Source of the DNA: Trichosporon coremiiforme
Lineage: Eukaryota; Basidiomycota; Tremellomycetes; Trichosporonales; Trichosporonaceae
Direction of reading: 5' to 3'
NCBI GenBank assembly: GCA_039545355.1
Contig: BCJJ01000013.1
Coordinates: 1,039,980 to 1,103,979 of the forward strand
Length of the DNA stretch: 64,000 bases
Below are positions 11,451 to 21,861 of the stretch, in pieces (the stretch's first letter is position 1; the number at the start of each line of letters is the position of its first letter). The notes under the pieces are model-generated. The model worked only from the letters and a program-made list of their open reading frames with translations. It did not search any database and was not told where the DNA came from. Made by a program: the position numbers and the translations under genes.

Positions 11451-12603
11451 ATGAAGCTCGCCCTCTTCACCCTCCTGCCCCTCCTCGTTGCTGCCTCGCC
11501 CGTCGCCCGCGACGATGGCAAGCGTCTCGCCGTCTTCGCCGAGAACGAGGAGCCCGTCCTGCTCACCGAGGCTGAGCTCTACACTGAGAAGAGCAAGGGC
11601 CGTAACTACTTTGACGTGACGAACAACAAGGAGGACCGCAAGGCATGGCGCGGCTGGAAGGCTGCGGGCGGCAAGAAGGCCCACGACCAGCGTAAGCTTC
11701 CCTCGTTGTCCCACTCCTGCTGACCCTATAGAGTACCCCTCGCCCGGCAAGTACAAGGGCCAGGTCGACCAGCTTGCTGCCAAGCTTGACGAGGGACGCG
11801 CGCGCGACTTCCTGACGAAGTTCTCGGCCTACGAGACTCGCTACTACAAGTCGCAGACCGGCAGCGAGTCGCAGAAGTGGCTCCTCGACCAGGTTAACAA
11901 GATCTCCGAGGGCGTCCCGCACAACCGCAAGGAGGTCTCGGTCCGTTCGGTCTCGCACCCCTGGGGCCAGGACAGCATCATCGCGACTCTGCCTGGCAAC
12001 AAGAACAAGCCCCGCGTGATCCTCGGTGCGCACCTCGACTCGGTCGCCGGACGCGACCCGTACAGCCGCTCTCCCGGCGCCGACGACGATGGATCGGGAA
12101 CCACGACGCTCCTCGAGGCGTTCCGCGTCCTCGTCGAGTCTGGTATCAAGTTCAAGAACCAGGTCGAGTTCCACTGGTACGCGGGCGAGGAGGCTGGTCT
12201 GCTCGGCTCCCAGGTCGTGGCGGAAGAGTATAAGCGCCAGGGCGTTGACGTCAAGGCGTACCTCAACTGCGACATGACCGGCTACTACCCCCCGGGCGAC
12301 GAGCATGTCGGCATCGTCCGCGACAACGTCAACGAGAACCTCGCCGACTTTGTCGCCGCCGCCGTCGGAACGTACCTCGGCATCCCTGCGCGTGACACCA
12401 ACTGCGGCTACGCTTGCTCCGACCACGCCTCGTGGAACACCTCGGGCTACCCCGCTGCCTTCTCGTTTGAGACCGAGTTCGGAAAGCACTCCCCCGTCAT
12501 CCACTCCAAGGACGACACCATCGACCAGCCGGGATTCAGCTTCTCCCACCTCCTCAAGTTCTCCAAGCTCGCTATCGCGTTCGCCCTCGAGCTCGCTGCT
12601 TAA
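11451..12603 (+). CDS. Secreted M28 zinc aminopeptidase (leucine aminopeptidase type)
   Basis: Two exons (11451-11691, 11732-12603; a 40-nt intron) encode 370 residues. The start MKLALFTLLPLLVAASPVA is a clear signal peptide, so the enzyme should be secreted. Zinc ligands of the co-catalytic M28 site are visible: His in GAHLDS, the bridging Asp in GADDDGSG, the catalytic Glu pair in AGEEAG, Asp in NCDMTGY and a C-terminal His in IHSKDD. The family releases N-terminal amino acids, often hydrophobic ones, from peptides outside the cell for nutrition. A propeptide probably covers roughly residues 20-90, as in related leucine aminopeptidases. The TATA box is close upstream. It is convergent with the monooxygenase gene, with about 310 bases between the stop codons. 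Confidence 0.93.
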
Positions 12604-12914
12604 GCCGGTAGTCGGAGTGTAGTCTAAAACATCAGTTCATATAAGTAGTCAGCAGAAGTAGCCGGACGTCATGTCATGAAACAAGTCTTTACGTCAGAAC
12701 GCAACTTCGTCTGTCGATCAGACACTCGCACTTGACTCGCTCGGGCGGCAGTCCCAGGCTGGTCACCGTGCATCCCACGTTTGCTGCCACCTCTCTTCTT
12801 CACTCACCACCTCGATCCCTCGGGCACCATCACGCGGGCAAGACATATCACTAATGTACCGAACAAAATCTACAAGCTTGAATAGACTTCTGACTGTTGA
12901 CCTAGATCCTTAAC
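12604..12914. other. Convergent 3' region
   Basis: This spacer lies between two converging genes and presumably holds both 3' untranslated ends. No gene or clear hairpin terminator is seen. Confidence 0.4.
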
Positions 12915-14549
12915 CTATGCGCGCACGAACGAGGGGTAGTTCGCGTTCGCCTCCTCTTCGCACTTGGCTCTGTACGCGCCCACACCACCGACGTAGGACA
13001 GCATGCGTCTCTGCTTTCCCTCAACGTTGGAGCCCATGTACCACGAGTCGCTCTTGGGGAAGAGCGTAGCGTTGACGAGCGAGTCGTGGTGCTCGACCCA
13101 CTTGTTCTCCGCCTCCTCGCTGGGCTCTACCGTCTTCTCGCCCTTCTCCTTCATTTGCTTCACGAGCTTCGTAATCCACTCTGTCTGCTGGGCAAGGCAC
13201 GTCGTCATGTTGCACAGCGCCGCACTGGGTGCGAGGGGAACGGCAGTCATGAGCAGGTTCGGGAACCCGTGCTTGCCCAGGCCGATTGTGGTGCGGATGT
13301 CCCGGCCCCATTCCTCGCTAAGGGAGCGGCCGCCCTTGCCCCTCACGTCCACGCGGCTCAGGCATCCGGAGCCAGCATCAAAGCCGATCGCGAGGATAAC
13401 CGTGTCGAGCTCCACTACGCGGCCGTCCGCCAGCTCAATGCCGTTCGACACGAAGCGCTTGATCGGGTTGCGGTCCTTGCGCACGCTGATCGCCTCGACG
13501 TTGGGTCGCAGGTATGCCTCAAGGTAGCCCCGCTCGAGGGGGACGCGGTGCGTTCCAAACCCATACAGGTCGGGGGAAGGCACGAGCACGTCGAGCAGGT
13601 GCGGGTCGTTCTTGAGCCGGTCCTTCATCTTGTCCGCGACAAAGTTGGAGACATACGCCGACACGTCCTCCTTGAAGAAGATGTCGGGGGTGGAGGCCAG
13701 CCACATCTTGAGCGAGCCGTGGTCGTACACCTCCTGCAGGTGCTGATCGCGCTCCTCCTTGCTCATGGCGTCCCAGTTCTTCTCCGGGTCCCAGTCGTAC
13801 TCGAAGCCGGAGAAGGTGTACGGCAGGCGAGACTTGAACTCGTCAAAGCGCGAGTGGTACTCGTCCACCTCGGCTTGGCCCCACTTCGGGTTCTTCATTG
13901 GCAGCGTGTACTGCGGCGTGCGGGCGAATACTTTGAGTTCCTTGCAGTCTGGAGCAATCGTTTGGATCACCTGAATGCCCGTCGCGCCGACGCCGATGAC
14001 GCCGACACGCTTGCCCTTGACATCGACGCCTTCGGCGGGGTAGAGAGAGGTATACTCGATCTGGCCCTTGAAGTCGTCCATGCCCTCAAACACGTTGGTG
14101 AGCGGGGCGGAGAGCATGCCGCCGCAGGAGATGAAGTACTGGGCATCGAGGACCTGGCCGTCGCTCGTCTTAATGGTCCACCGCTGTTTGTCGTCGTCCC
14201 ACGTGGCGCTCTCGATACGTGCGTTGAACGAAATGTCCTTCCTCAAGTCGAGCTTGTTGGTGACGTACTGCAGCCAGCGCTCGACCTCTGGCTGGCCCGG
14301 GAAGCGCTCGCTCCAGCTCCATCCTTTGTAGAGGTCCTCGGAGAAGAAGAGCTGGTAGATTGACGCCTCGCTGTCAAACCGCGCGCCGGGGTAGCGGTTC
14401 CAGTACCATGTGCCGCCGACGTCGGCGCCCGCCTCAAAGGCGCGCACCTTCAGCCCCGCCTGGCGCAGCTGGTATAGCTGGTACAGGCCCGAGACGCCTG
14501 CGCCGAGCACGACCGCGTCGAGCACCTGAGGAGTCGTGTCGATAGTCAT
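12915..14549 (-). CDS. Flavin monooxygenase of the Baeyer-Villiger (type I) kind
   Basis: A single exon encodes 544 residues, about the size of cyclohexanone and phenylacetone monooxygenases. The FAD site is GAGVSGL (16-22), followed by the family block GGTWYWNRYPGARFD (45-59). The second Rossmann motif for NADPH is GVGATGIQ (186-193). Type I enzymes use FAD, NADPH and oxygen to turn ketones into esters or lactones. The fingerprint, normally FxGxxxHxxxWP, reads FKGQIEYTSLYP at 160-171, so the usual His is Tyr166 and the usual Trp is Tyr170. The frame is open further 5', but the ATG at 14549 is chosen because it gives the canonical N-terminus and lies about 50 bases after a TATA box. The hydrolase gene stands divergently across a 1.6-kb promoter region. 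Given the fingerprint change, an oxidase or other flavin monooxygenase activity cannot be excluded. Confidence 0.9.
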   Translation of the reverse strand: MTIDTTPQVLDAVVLGAGVSGLYQLYQLRQAGLKVRAFEAGADVGGTWYWNRYPGARFDSEASIYQLFFSEDLYKGWSWSERFPGQPEVERWLQYVTNKLDLRKDISFNARIESATWDDDKQRWTIKTSDGQVLDAQYFISCGGMLSAPLTNVFEGMDDFKGQIEYTSLYPAEGVDVKGKRVGVIGVGATGIQVIQTIAPDCKELKVFARTPQYTLPMKNPKWGQAEVDEYHSRFDEFKSRLPYTFSGFEYDWDPEKNWDAMSKEERDQHLQEVYDHGSLKMWLASTPDIFFKEDVSAYVSNFVADKMKDRLKNDPHLLDVLVPSPDLYGFGTHRVPLERGYLEAYLRPNVEAISVRKDRNPIKRFVSNGIELADGRVVELDTVILAIGFDAGSGCLSRVDVRGKGGRSLSEEWGRDIRTTIGLGKHGFPNLLMTAVPLAPSAALCNMTTCLAQQTEWITKLVKQMKEKGEKTVEPSEEAENKWVEHHDSLVNATLFPKSDSWYMGSNVEGKQRRMLSYVGGVGAYRAKCEEEANANYPSFVRA

Positions 14550-14595
14550 TGTGGAGTCGTGGGGAAGAGGGGTCCGCTTCCCCTCGGTGAAGGGC

Positions 14596-14602
14596 TTTAT
14601 AG
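14596..14602 (-). promoter_or_regulatory. TATA box of the monooxygenase gene
   Basis: CTATAAA on the minus strand lies about 47 bases before the start codon at 14549, consistent with a regulated TATA promoter. Confidence 0.55.
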
Positions 14603-16136
14603 CTGCGTCCTGCGTCGCCTGACGTCGGTTCTGACCGCTCTTCCCCAGGATGGAGAACTCCAGACCTCGCGCCCACCCCTCTCCTTGCCGTTCACGGCGG
14701 CACGGATGCGTACCTCGTGAGAACGCGATGTACGTCTCCCGTCCTGCCCGCATGCTCTTGACAGATGGTGTGCCTATCTCTACCGAAGTGGCGTCACCTG
14801 ACGAACAGATCTAGTAGCTTGTACACCTTTGGGTTCGGTGGTCCCATGACATTGGCGACCTGGCATCTGGGGCCCACAGCCCAAGCACAGGGCCACCGGC
14901 ATCTGGGCCTGCTCAATGCCGCAGTCTAAGCCACAGTATCATCACGACAATCCCGCAGCTCAGACGGAGAGTCACCCGTGCTCTTGGTCTGGTTCTGGAC
15001 ATGGACGATGCGGGAGAACAACACGGTGTCAGGGGCACTATCTGCCCAAGACCAGCGTCAGGCGGACCGATGTTAGGTCCCATGTTCCGAAACTTAGCGA
15101 GAGCTTCATGTGGCTGCCAGCGGTTGTGAAAGGCACATTTACACGGTACCGCGCACGGTTACACATGCTCAGAACAAGCTACCCCACAAGAATGTTTCGA
15201 TGATCCGGGGCCGCGCTCCTCTCCTTTGGCAGCTCGACAGCCGCCCTCGTGACTCGTGTCCGGACCGGCTGAGAATCGAGACTCAGTTCCCAACTCAATG
15301 GACAGTGACGTGCCGTCAGCCCGTCATGCTGTGGGATTCCGTCGATTGCGCATTGCGATTACCTTCAACCACTTTGCTCTGTCTTCACACCGCGACCTTG
15401 ACAAAGCCGAATCGGGACTTCGGACAGCGGTTTTATGTGCATTTCGGGCCCGACAGAATGTATTGGTCATGTGACACGCGGGTGACAAGCAAGTGCCATG
15501 CTGGAGATATTCTGGATGGTAGGCGGGAAAGGCGGGGTGCATGCCCGCCCTTCCGCCTTGCCAGTTTCATTGCTGACAGTTGGGTTTTATGGTGGTTTGG
15601 CTGGAGGCGGAGTACGTCCCCGCCGCTGTCGACGGAGGACCCGTCGGCGTCTTGTACGGTATGTCAGCTAGACCGTTGGGTCTTGGCTGCGGAGTCTCTG
15701 GAAAGCAACTCTGCAAGAATGGTAGCGGCGGCACGGTGCGGCCAGGTGCACGGTGACAGCTCTTCTGAAAGCGTGGGAGGCAAAGCGCAGCTGCACTCGC
15801 AAGATGTGGGGTGTGAATGGATCTAGCCCGAGGACTGACCGGCATTCATGGCGCGTGGTATCTCGGCACCCGACGGCTAGCTGGGTGCGTCCAATAGCCG
15901 ATGCTGGGTGGGCGGGGGGCAGTCCGCCTGCGTACACCCCAGATCACATGACTCTCCTTTACCCCGCACTCGGCGTCCACCGGAGGCTCCGATCCGCACT
16001 GCCGCACTATACAGGTCAGTTACGATCCCAGCACCATACATGGCGCAACGGCCGACCGCAGCCCACGTCCTAGCTCCCTCCTAGCTATCTAATAAGACTC
16101 CTCTTCCTCCCCGCTTCACACTCCTCACCAGACACC
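14603..16136. promoter_or_regulatory. Divergent promoter region, monooxygenase and serine hydrolase
   Basis: This 1.5-kb region lies between two divergently transcribed genes. Open frames on both strands lack protein-like features. A weak cactataca element at about 16003 could act as the TATA of the hydrolase gene. Confidence 0.4.
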
Positions 16137-17470
16137 ATGACCGTCACGACCCCCACCCTCTCAGCCGACGCCAAGAGCAAGATCGACTCCATCCTCCAGG
16201 CCGCAGTCGACTCGAAGGAGATCCCCGCGTCCACCTTTGCGGTCGCGACGGCCGACCTGAATGCGGAGCCAGTGTACTTCAAGGCGACTGGCGAGCGCGT
16301 GTTCGGTTCCCCGGACCAGGGCCAGATCAACGAGGACACCGTCCTGCAGCTCATGTCCATGACCAAGCTGGTCGTGTCCGTCGCCGCCCTCCAGCTCGTT
16401 GCGGCGGGCAAGCTCACCCTCGACGACCCCGAGATCATCAACAAGCACCTTCCCGAGCTCACGTCGCTGAAGATCATCAAGTCGGCCGACGATGCGGGCA
16501 CCGACCGCACCAAGCCGATCACACTCCGCCACCTCCTCACGCACACGAACGGAACTGGGTACGACGTCATGGTCCCCCTCCTGGGCGAGTGGGCGAAGAA
16601 ACACAACCACCCCGGTGTCTTCGCTTCCAACGCGACGGTGGAGACCTTTGAGCTGCCCCTCATCTTCGAGCCGGGCACGGCGTGGAACTACTCCCTCGGC
16701 CTGGACTGGGGCGGTATCCTGATTGAGCGTGTGACGGGCCAGAGCCTCGACAGCTACTTCAAGGAGAACATCTTCGCCCCCCTCGGCGCCGACAGCCTCA
16801 CCTTCGTCCCGACCGAGAAGCACTACAAGAACCTGCAGCAGGTGGTCACACGCGACGCGGAGAAGAAACTCACCGTCTTCCCTGGCATTCGCGAGACGGC
16901 GCCCGAGAAGGTCAAAGGCCAGGCCTCGGGCGGCGCGGGATTGTACGGCACGGCGAGGGATTACCTCAAATTCCTCCAGGGCATCCTCCGCTCCCAGCAG
17001 CCTGGAGGCATCCTCGCCCCCGAATACACCGAGCTCATCTTCAGCAACCAGCTGCCCAAGGCGCCCGAGGGGACTTTTAAGGGCCAGTACGAGTTTGCAG
17101 CGCTCATTCCGCACATCGACCCGGCGCTCGTGGCCAATTGGGGCCTCTCGCACTCGCTCGGCGGATACCTCACCACGCAGGACAGCAAGTGGGGCCGCAA
17201 GGCCGGTTCTGACTTCTGGGAGGGTGAGTAACCTTCACGACTGCGATCGTTAGATCGCGGCCGCAGGTTATGATGGCCTCCGTAATGGGGGATCAGGAAA
17301 GGAGTATGCGCTGACACACAGGCATCTACAAGACGTTCTACTGGATGGACCCCAAGACGGGCATCGCAGGCACGTTCTCGACGCAGTGCTTCAACTTTGG
17401 CGACCCTACCGATCCCCAGGAGAAGGTGTACAACCAGCTCGAGCGGGCGCTGTACGACGGTCTGCAGTAG
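16137..17470 (+). CDS. Serine hydrolase of the class C beta-lactamase/esterase fold
   Basis: Two exons (16137-17223 and 17322-17470) encode 411 residues. The nucleophile motif SxxK is SMTK at 74-77, and the second catalytic motif is YSLGLD, with Tyr185 as the general base. Near the C-terminus HSLGGY takes the place of the KTG-type box. This pattern is that of EstB- and LovD-like esterases and transacylases rather than of true beta-lactamases. No signal peptide is present, so it should act inside the cell on an ester or lactone. It stands divergently to the monooxygenase, whose expected product is an ester, and just before an acyl-CoA dehydrogenase. A role in the same pathway is inferred from position only. 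The last 49 residues depend on the intron call; without splicing the protein would stop soon after the donor. Confidence 0.9.
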
Positions 17471-18022
17471 ATTTGCAGACGTCTATGTGCGCCGAAGTTC
17501 CGCTTGAACTCTGAAGCTGCCCTGTGCGAGCCTTTCCGCAAGTCTCCGTCTGTCCGAAGTGTCCGTAGTGCCTCTTTCTGGTCTCCAGATTCCGGTGTCC
17601 TCTGTTAAAAGCGAAATGAATCAGAAGTTCCTCATGCAAGTGGTGCACACGTAAACGGTGGTTCGTGATCGCAGCCCGGATTGCCCACCACCAAAACAAT
17701 CACATGGTGACCAGTTTCCGACGGAGCAACAAAGTCTCGGTGTTCAGTGCGACCCCACTCGGTGAACTCTGCGGCGCCCGGTGCTGGGCACTGGGTCTTG
17801 GCCAATACGCACTGTCGCATATGACCGTGTGTACCTGGGAGACCGGTTACTTGAAGTGTCTCCCCGCATTTCGGCGTGTCGGCATGTGCATGTGCCTCCC
17901 AGATCCCAGGCTGCCTTCAACCCTCTGCACTTCATACCAAGCTCAAAGCAACATAAACGCACAACTCAGACCAATCCAGTGCCGCCCATTCGCTCGATAT
18001 CTATACTGGCACGGACAATATC
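17471..18022. promoter_or_regulatory. Intergenic between hydrolase and acyl-CoA dehydrogenase
   Basis: No gene is seen. It presumably contains the 3' end of the hydrolase gene and the promoter of the next gene, both on the plus strand. No strong TATA box is evident. Confidence 0.35.
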
Positions 18023-19679
18023 ATGGCGACGACGAAAGAGTTCACGCGCGACGAGGTCGCAAAGGTATGTCCCGCCACCGTCAACCCTGGCCTCTGTGCC
18101 GCCGGCAACCTGGCCGGACGCCTTTCCCACAACCTAGGAGTCGTTCGAACAAAGCTAACCCCAGCACAACAAAGAGGGCGACCTGTGGGTCATAATCGAC
18201 TCGAACGTGTACGACCTCTCCAAGTTCGCGAAACTGCACCCCGGGGGCCTCTCAGTTCTCACCGATCCCGACGTAGCGGGTAAGGACGCGACGACAGTCT
18301 TCTTCTCCCTGCACCGCATGGACGTGTTGCAGAAATACCCCAGGCTCATCATCGGCCGTATCTCGGGCGAAAAGCCGAGCATCAAGCCCCTGGCGCCAGG
18401 CGAGCTCTCGCGCGTGCCGTACGCCGAACCCGCGTGGCTTGTGCCGCAATTCTCCTCTCCGTATTACAAAGACTCCCACCATTTGCTCCGACAGAATCTG
18501 CGCAAGTTCGTCGACGAGGTCATCACGCCTGAAGCTAGGGCGCATGAGATCAGTGGAGAAAGAGCGAGTGACAAAGTCACGAAGGCGTGTGCCGATATTG
18601 GCCTGAACTACATGCGCCTCGGCCCCGGTCCCCACCTCCACGGCAAGGAGCTCATGGGCGTGAAGGGCGAAGAGTTCGACTATTTCCACGAACTCATCCT
18701 GATCCAGGAACTGAGCCGGCAAATGGCCAAGGGCTACGGATCGGGTATGGGCGCCAGTTTGGCCATCGGGACGCCGCCCGTCAAGAACTTTGCCAGCGAG
18801 CCGCTGCGGTCTAGAGTCCTGGGCGAGATATTGCGGGGTGAGAAGGTCGCGTGTCTCGCCATCACGGAGGCGTTTGCGGGCAGCGATGTTTCTGCGATCA
18901 GGTCCAGGGCGACGAAACAGGCAGACGGGAGCTGGAGACTGGACGGGACCAAGAAGTGGATCACGGCCGGCATGTACGCGGATTACTTCATGGTCGCGGC
19001 TAGGACTTATGGCGGGACTGCGCCGGACGGGAGCGTCTCGTGCTTCCTCGTCGAGCGGGGGCCGGGGCTCGTCACCAAGCCCATTCCGACCATGTACTCC
19101 CCTGCCGCGGGCACGGCGTACGTGACCTTCGACGGTGTGCGGATCCCGCCCGAGAATCTGATCGGAGAGGAGGGTAAGGGCCTCTTCATCGTATTCAGCA
19201 ACTTTAACCACGAGCGCTGGTCCCTCGTCGCTGGGGCTAGTCGCACCGCCCGATCCATAGTCGAGGAGTGCCTTCTGTGGGCCTCGCAGCGATCCACCTT
19301 TGGCAAACCCCTAATTACCCAGCCCGTCATCCGACACAAGCTCGCGGGTATGATTGGCAAAGTCGAGGCGATGCAGGCCTGGCTCGAGCACGTCACGCAC
19401 CAGATGACGACGATGGATTATCGCACGCAGGCGACGCATCTCGCTGGTCCCCTCGCCTTCTTGAAGGTCATGAGCACGAGGTGGACGGGGGAGATCACGG
19501 ATGACGCGGTGCAGATCTTTGGCGGGAGGGGGCTCACCACGACGGGAGTGGGGAGGTACATTGAACAGTACCACCGGTCGAGGAAGTTTGAGGCTGTTGG
19601 AGGCGGGAGTGAGGAGATCATGGCTAATCTGGGCGTGAAGCAGCTCATGAGGAGCATGCCGAAGGATCAGAGGTTGTAA
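18023..19679 (+). CDS. Cytochrome b5-acyl-CoA dehydrogenase fusion
   Basis: Two exons (18023-18064 and 18165-19679) encode 518 residues. Residues 1-75 form a cytochrome b5 domain with both haem histidines, His39 in HPGG and His64, at the normal spacing of 25. From about residue 100 onward the protein is an acyl-CoA dehydrogenase: the FAD-binding core is seen in CLAITEAFAGSDV and DGTKKWITAGMYADYF, and the C-terminal helices carry FGGRGLTTTGVGRYIEQY and GGGSEEIM. Such fusions are known in fungi; the b5 domain may pass electrons to or from the flavin. The substrate is unknown. No canonical peroxisomal SKL tail is present (the protein ends DQRL) and no clear mitochondrial presequence. The 42-nt first exon is supported by frame continuity into the b5 domain and by a good donor (gtatgt). 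Confidence 0.92.
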
Positions 19680-20382
19680 AATCCATGCATATGATCTGTA
19701 GAATATGTGTGAGGACGATGGCGGGTTAGAGCGACCATGGTGGTGGCGAACTGACGCTGACGAGTTGAGCAGTGGACGCTTCATTCCTCGGTGGATTGTC
19801 CTCTCCGGACCTCTTCAAGCTCTCCAGCCGGGCCAGCTCTACTCGCTACAGCTGGCGGAGGACCTCGCCACCTCAAGCCGTACAGAGAGATTCCGGGTGG
19901 AAGGCCATCATGGCTGCTTCACGTTGCTCCCCTTCCGCGGGGCTAAACACATTCATAGCCTGTGCTCTCTTCTCTCAACCCCGGGTCCAAGCCTCCTCAA
20001 ATGGCGAGTGCGAGAGTGCAGCAGTATACGCAGCCAGACCGTCAGTTCGAGCGAGTGAGTCGGGTCCAGTCACCCGACGGGACCAGGAGAATGAGTGATG
20101 CGCGCGGGGAGGCGAAGAGAAGGGGCGCAACCTGGCGCAGGCCAGACTGCGTAAAGGAGGGGGGGCTCGTCCCCTCGTCCTCCTCTCCTCCTCGCCTCTG
20201 ACTCTTCTCATCCTCTCATCGTCTCTTCTCTCTCGCATTTTCATCTTCACTCGCATCGACTCACTCATTCATCCACCTCAACTTCACTCACTCCTTCACA
20301 CTCACCTCTTCCTTTCTACACCTACTCACATCCACATCACACCCATACTTCTTGGAGAAACAACAAGTCAAACTCCATAACC
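19680..20382. promoter_or_regulatory. Intergenic with CT-rich leader
   Basis: No gene is supported. From about 20165 to 20345 the plus strand is almost pure pyrimidine with scattered CACTCA motifs, ending some 40 bases before the ATG of the SANT gene. CT-rich tracts of this kind mark core promoters of active basidiomycete genes that lack a TATA box. Confidence 0.5.
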
Positions 20383-20917
20383 ATGCCCCGCGCCAAGTCC
20401 ACCTCGGCTGCTCCCGACACCAAGCCCTACTCCAAGCCCAGCAGCAAGGGCAAGTCCCCCGCCCCGGCCAAGAAGAAGTCGAAGAACCCCACCAACAAGA
20501 AGCAGGGCACCTGGAGCTCCGACGAGCTCAAGGCTCTCTACGACATCATGTGTCCCAAGCGTGTGAGTGTGCTCTCCCATCCATCTCCTCTTGACTAGCT
20601 CGAATCCAAAGCCGAGCGAATGGACTTGGCACCGGACAGCCACTGGTCTGCACGCACAACCCGGGCAGAGTCGCGTCCCGTGCCGTGAGAGCCACTAAGT
20701 CTTGAATGCAGAGGATGTCCAAGCTTGAGGAACCCCCCGCCAGAGCTGACCCCAGACCGGCGTCAAGTGGGACGAGGTCGCGCGCGCCATTCCCGGCCGT
20801 GACGCAAAGTCGTGTAACAACAAGGTGAGCTACTAAGTGTGGGCGGATAGCTAATGTCAGTGGGCTAGGCTACAGCCCAAGATCCAGGAGTTGATTCTGG
20901 CGCTGGCTGAGGATTAG
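20383..20917 (+). CDS. Small Myb/SANT-like DNA-binding protein
   Basis: Three exons (20383-20562, 20756-20824, 20876-20917) give a protein of 96 residues. The first 40 residues are Lys/Ser/Pro-rich and basic. They are followed by one Myb/SANT-type repeat, GTWSSDELKALYDIMCPKR-TGVKWDEVARAIPGRDAKSC, with the spaced tryptophans typical of this fold; the tail is short (PKIQELILALAED). The family binds DNA or chromatin, and a nuclear place is likely from the basic N-terminus. The first intron (193 nt) is long for this region, so an alternative or extra exon is possible. The third-exon acceptor was chosen at ctacag because it keeps the frame open to a tail ending in tag. No partner is evident among the neighbours. 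Confidence 0.75.
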
Positions 20918-21781
20918 TCGGTGGTCGAGTCAGTTCAAATGCTCGTGACAACGAGCCACGTGAGCGAGGAGAACATGCGTTAGCCTCGCGAGCGTCACGA
21001 GTTCAATTCAGGAGGAAGGCGCGGAAGAGACGAAGGGAGGTAGAGGCAGAGGAAGAGACGAATGTGGAGCTCCACAGGCTTCGAGTACTCTCTCTCTCAG
21101 GTATTGTATCGGAGAATGGAAGGACTGTCATCGGAGACACTCCTGCTCTTCGGCGGAGGCAAGCGTGCTGACAGTTACGGAACTGACGGTCACATGCCTG
21201 ACGCTGGAATCACGAACGTGATGTGCGTTCGTTCTGTACCTTCGCTTGCTGGGTATCATGCGGTCGCAACTGACGTCGAGACCTTGTCGAGGAGGGTGCG
21301 AGGGTTGGGTCCGATGTAAGCTCCCAGGTCCGTACGTCACGGCTCCCATGGCTCGCATAATCGTCCCCTGCTGCGCGTCAGCGCATTGACTGGTGTCAGT
21401 GCAATCCAGATCGTCGATCATGTGGCGTGCCGGCGGTGGATCTGATGAACGTTTGAGCGGAGCGACGTTGAGGACAAGTTGCATGAACAGCAAGCACTGG
21501 GAGTGCTGACTTGGCCGAAGCCGAGGTGCGAGGTTCAGGCACGGGTGTTGTCGCGGGGGATGATCGGCGGCTCTGCAACTGGGATGCGGGGATTGGCCGG
21601 AGATGCTGGCCAAAATTACCGGATTGGGGAGTATGTTCCCAGGCATGTGTCAGGTCTCACGCGGCGGTCTGTGCGCGGTGACTAATGCGACCCAGACCTT
21701 AGATAACGACGGGGCCGTGGAATGACATCTCCACGGACCGTTGCTACGAAAGCATCGCAAAGTTCCAGCTTCCCACAAAGG
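20918..21781. other. Intergenic upstream of the pirin gene
   Basis: No gene is supported. Open frames on both strands are short and without motifs. Confidence 0.35.
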
Positions 21782-21788
21782 TATATAA
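21782..21788 (+). promoter_or_regulatory. TATA box of the pirin gene
   Basis: TATATAA lies 74 bases before the start codon at 21862. The leader between them is AC-rich and free of ATG. Confidence 0.65.
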
Positions 21789-21861
21789 GTAGCCCAGTGG
21801 GCGACGAACTTGGTTTTCTCCACAAAAAAACAACCAACTCATCAACTCAACCAACCAGCCT

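Noticed and set aside
11563..12549. A 328-codon minus-strand frame over the M28 peptidase gene
   Set aside because: It is a shadow of the strongly biased sense codons; the sense strand has signal peptide, catalytic motifs and TATA box.
13086..14363. A 425-codon plus-strand frame over the monooxygenase gene
   Set aside because: Antisense shadow of a well-conserved flavoprotein; the composition (Val/Leu/Arg/His) is typical of such shadows.
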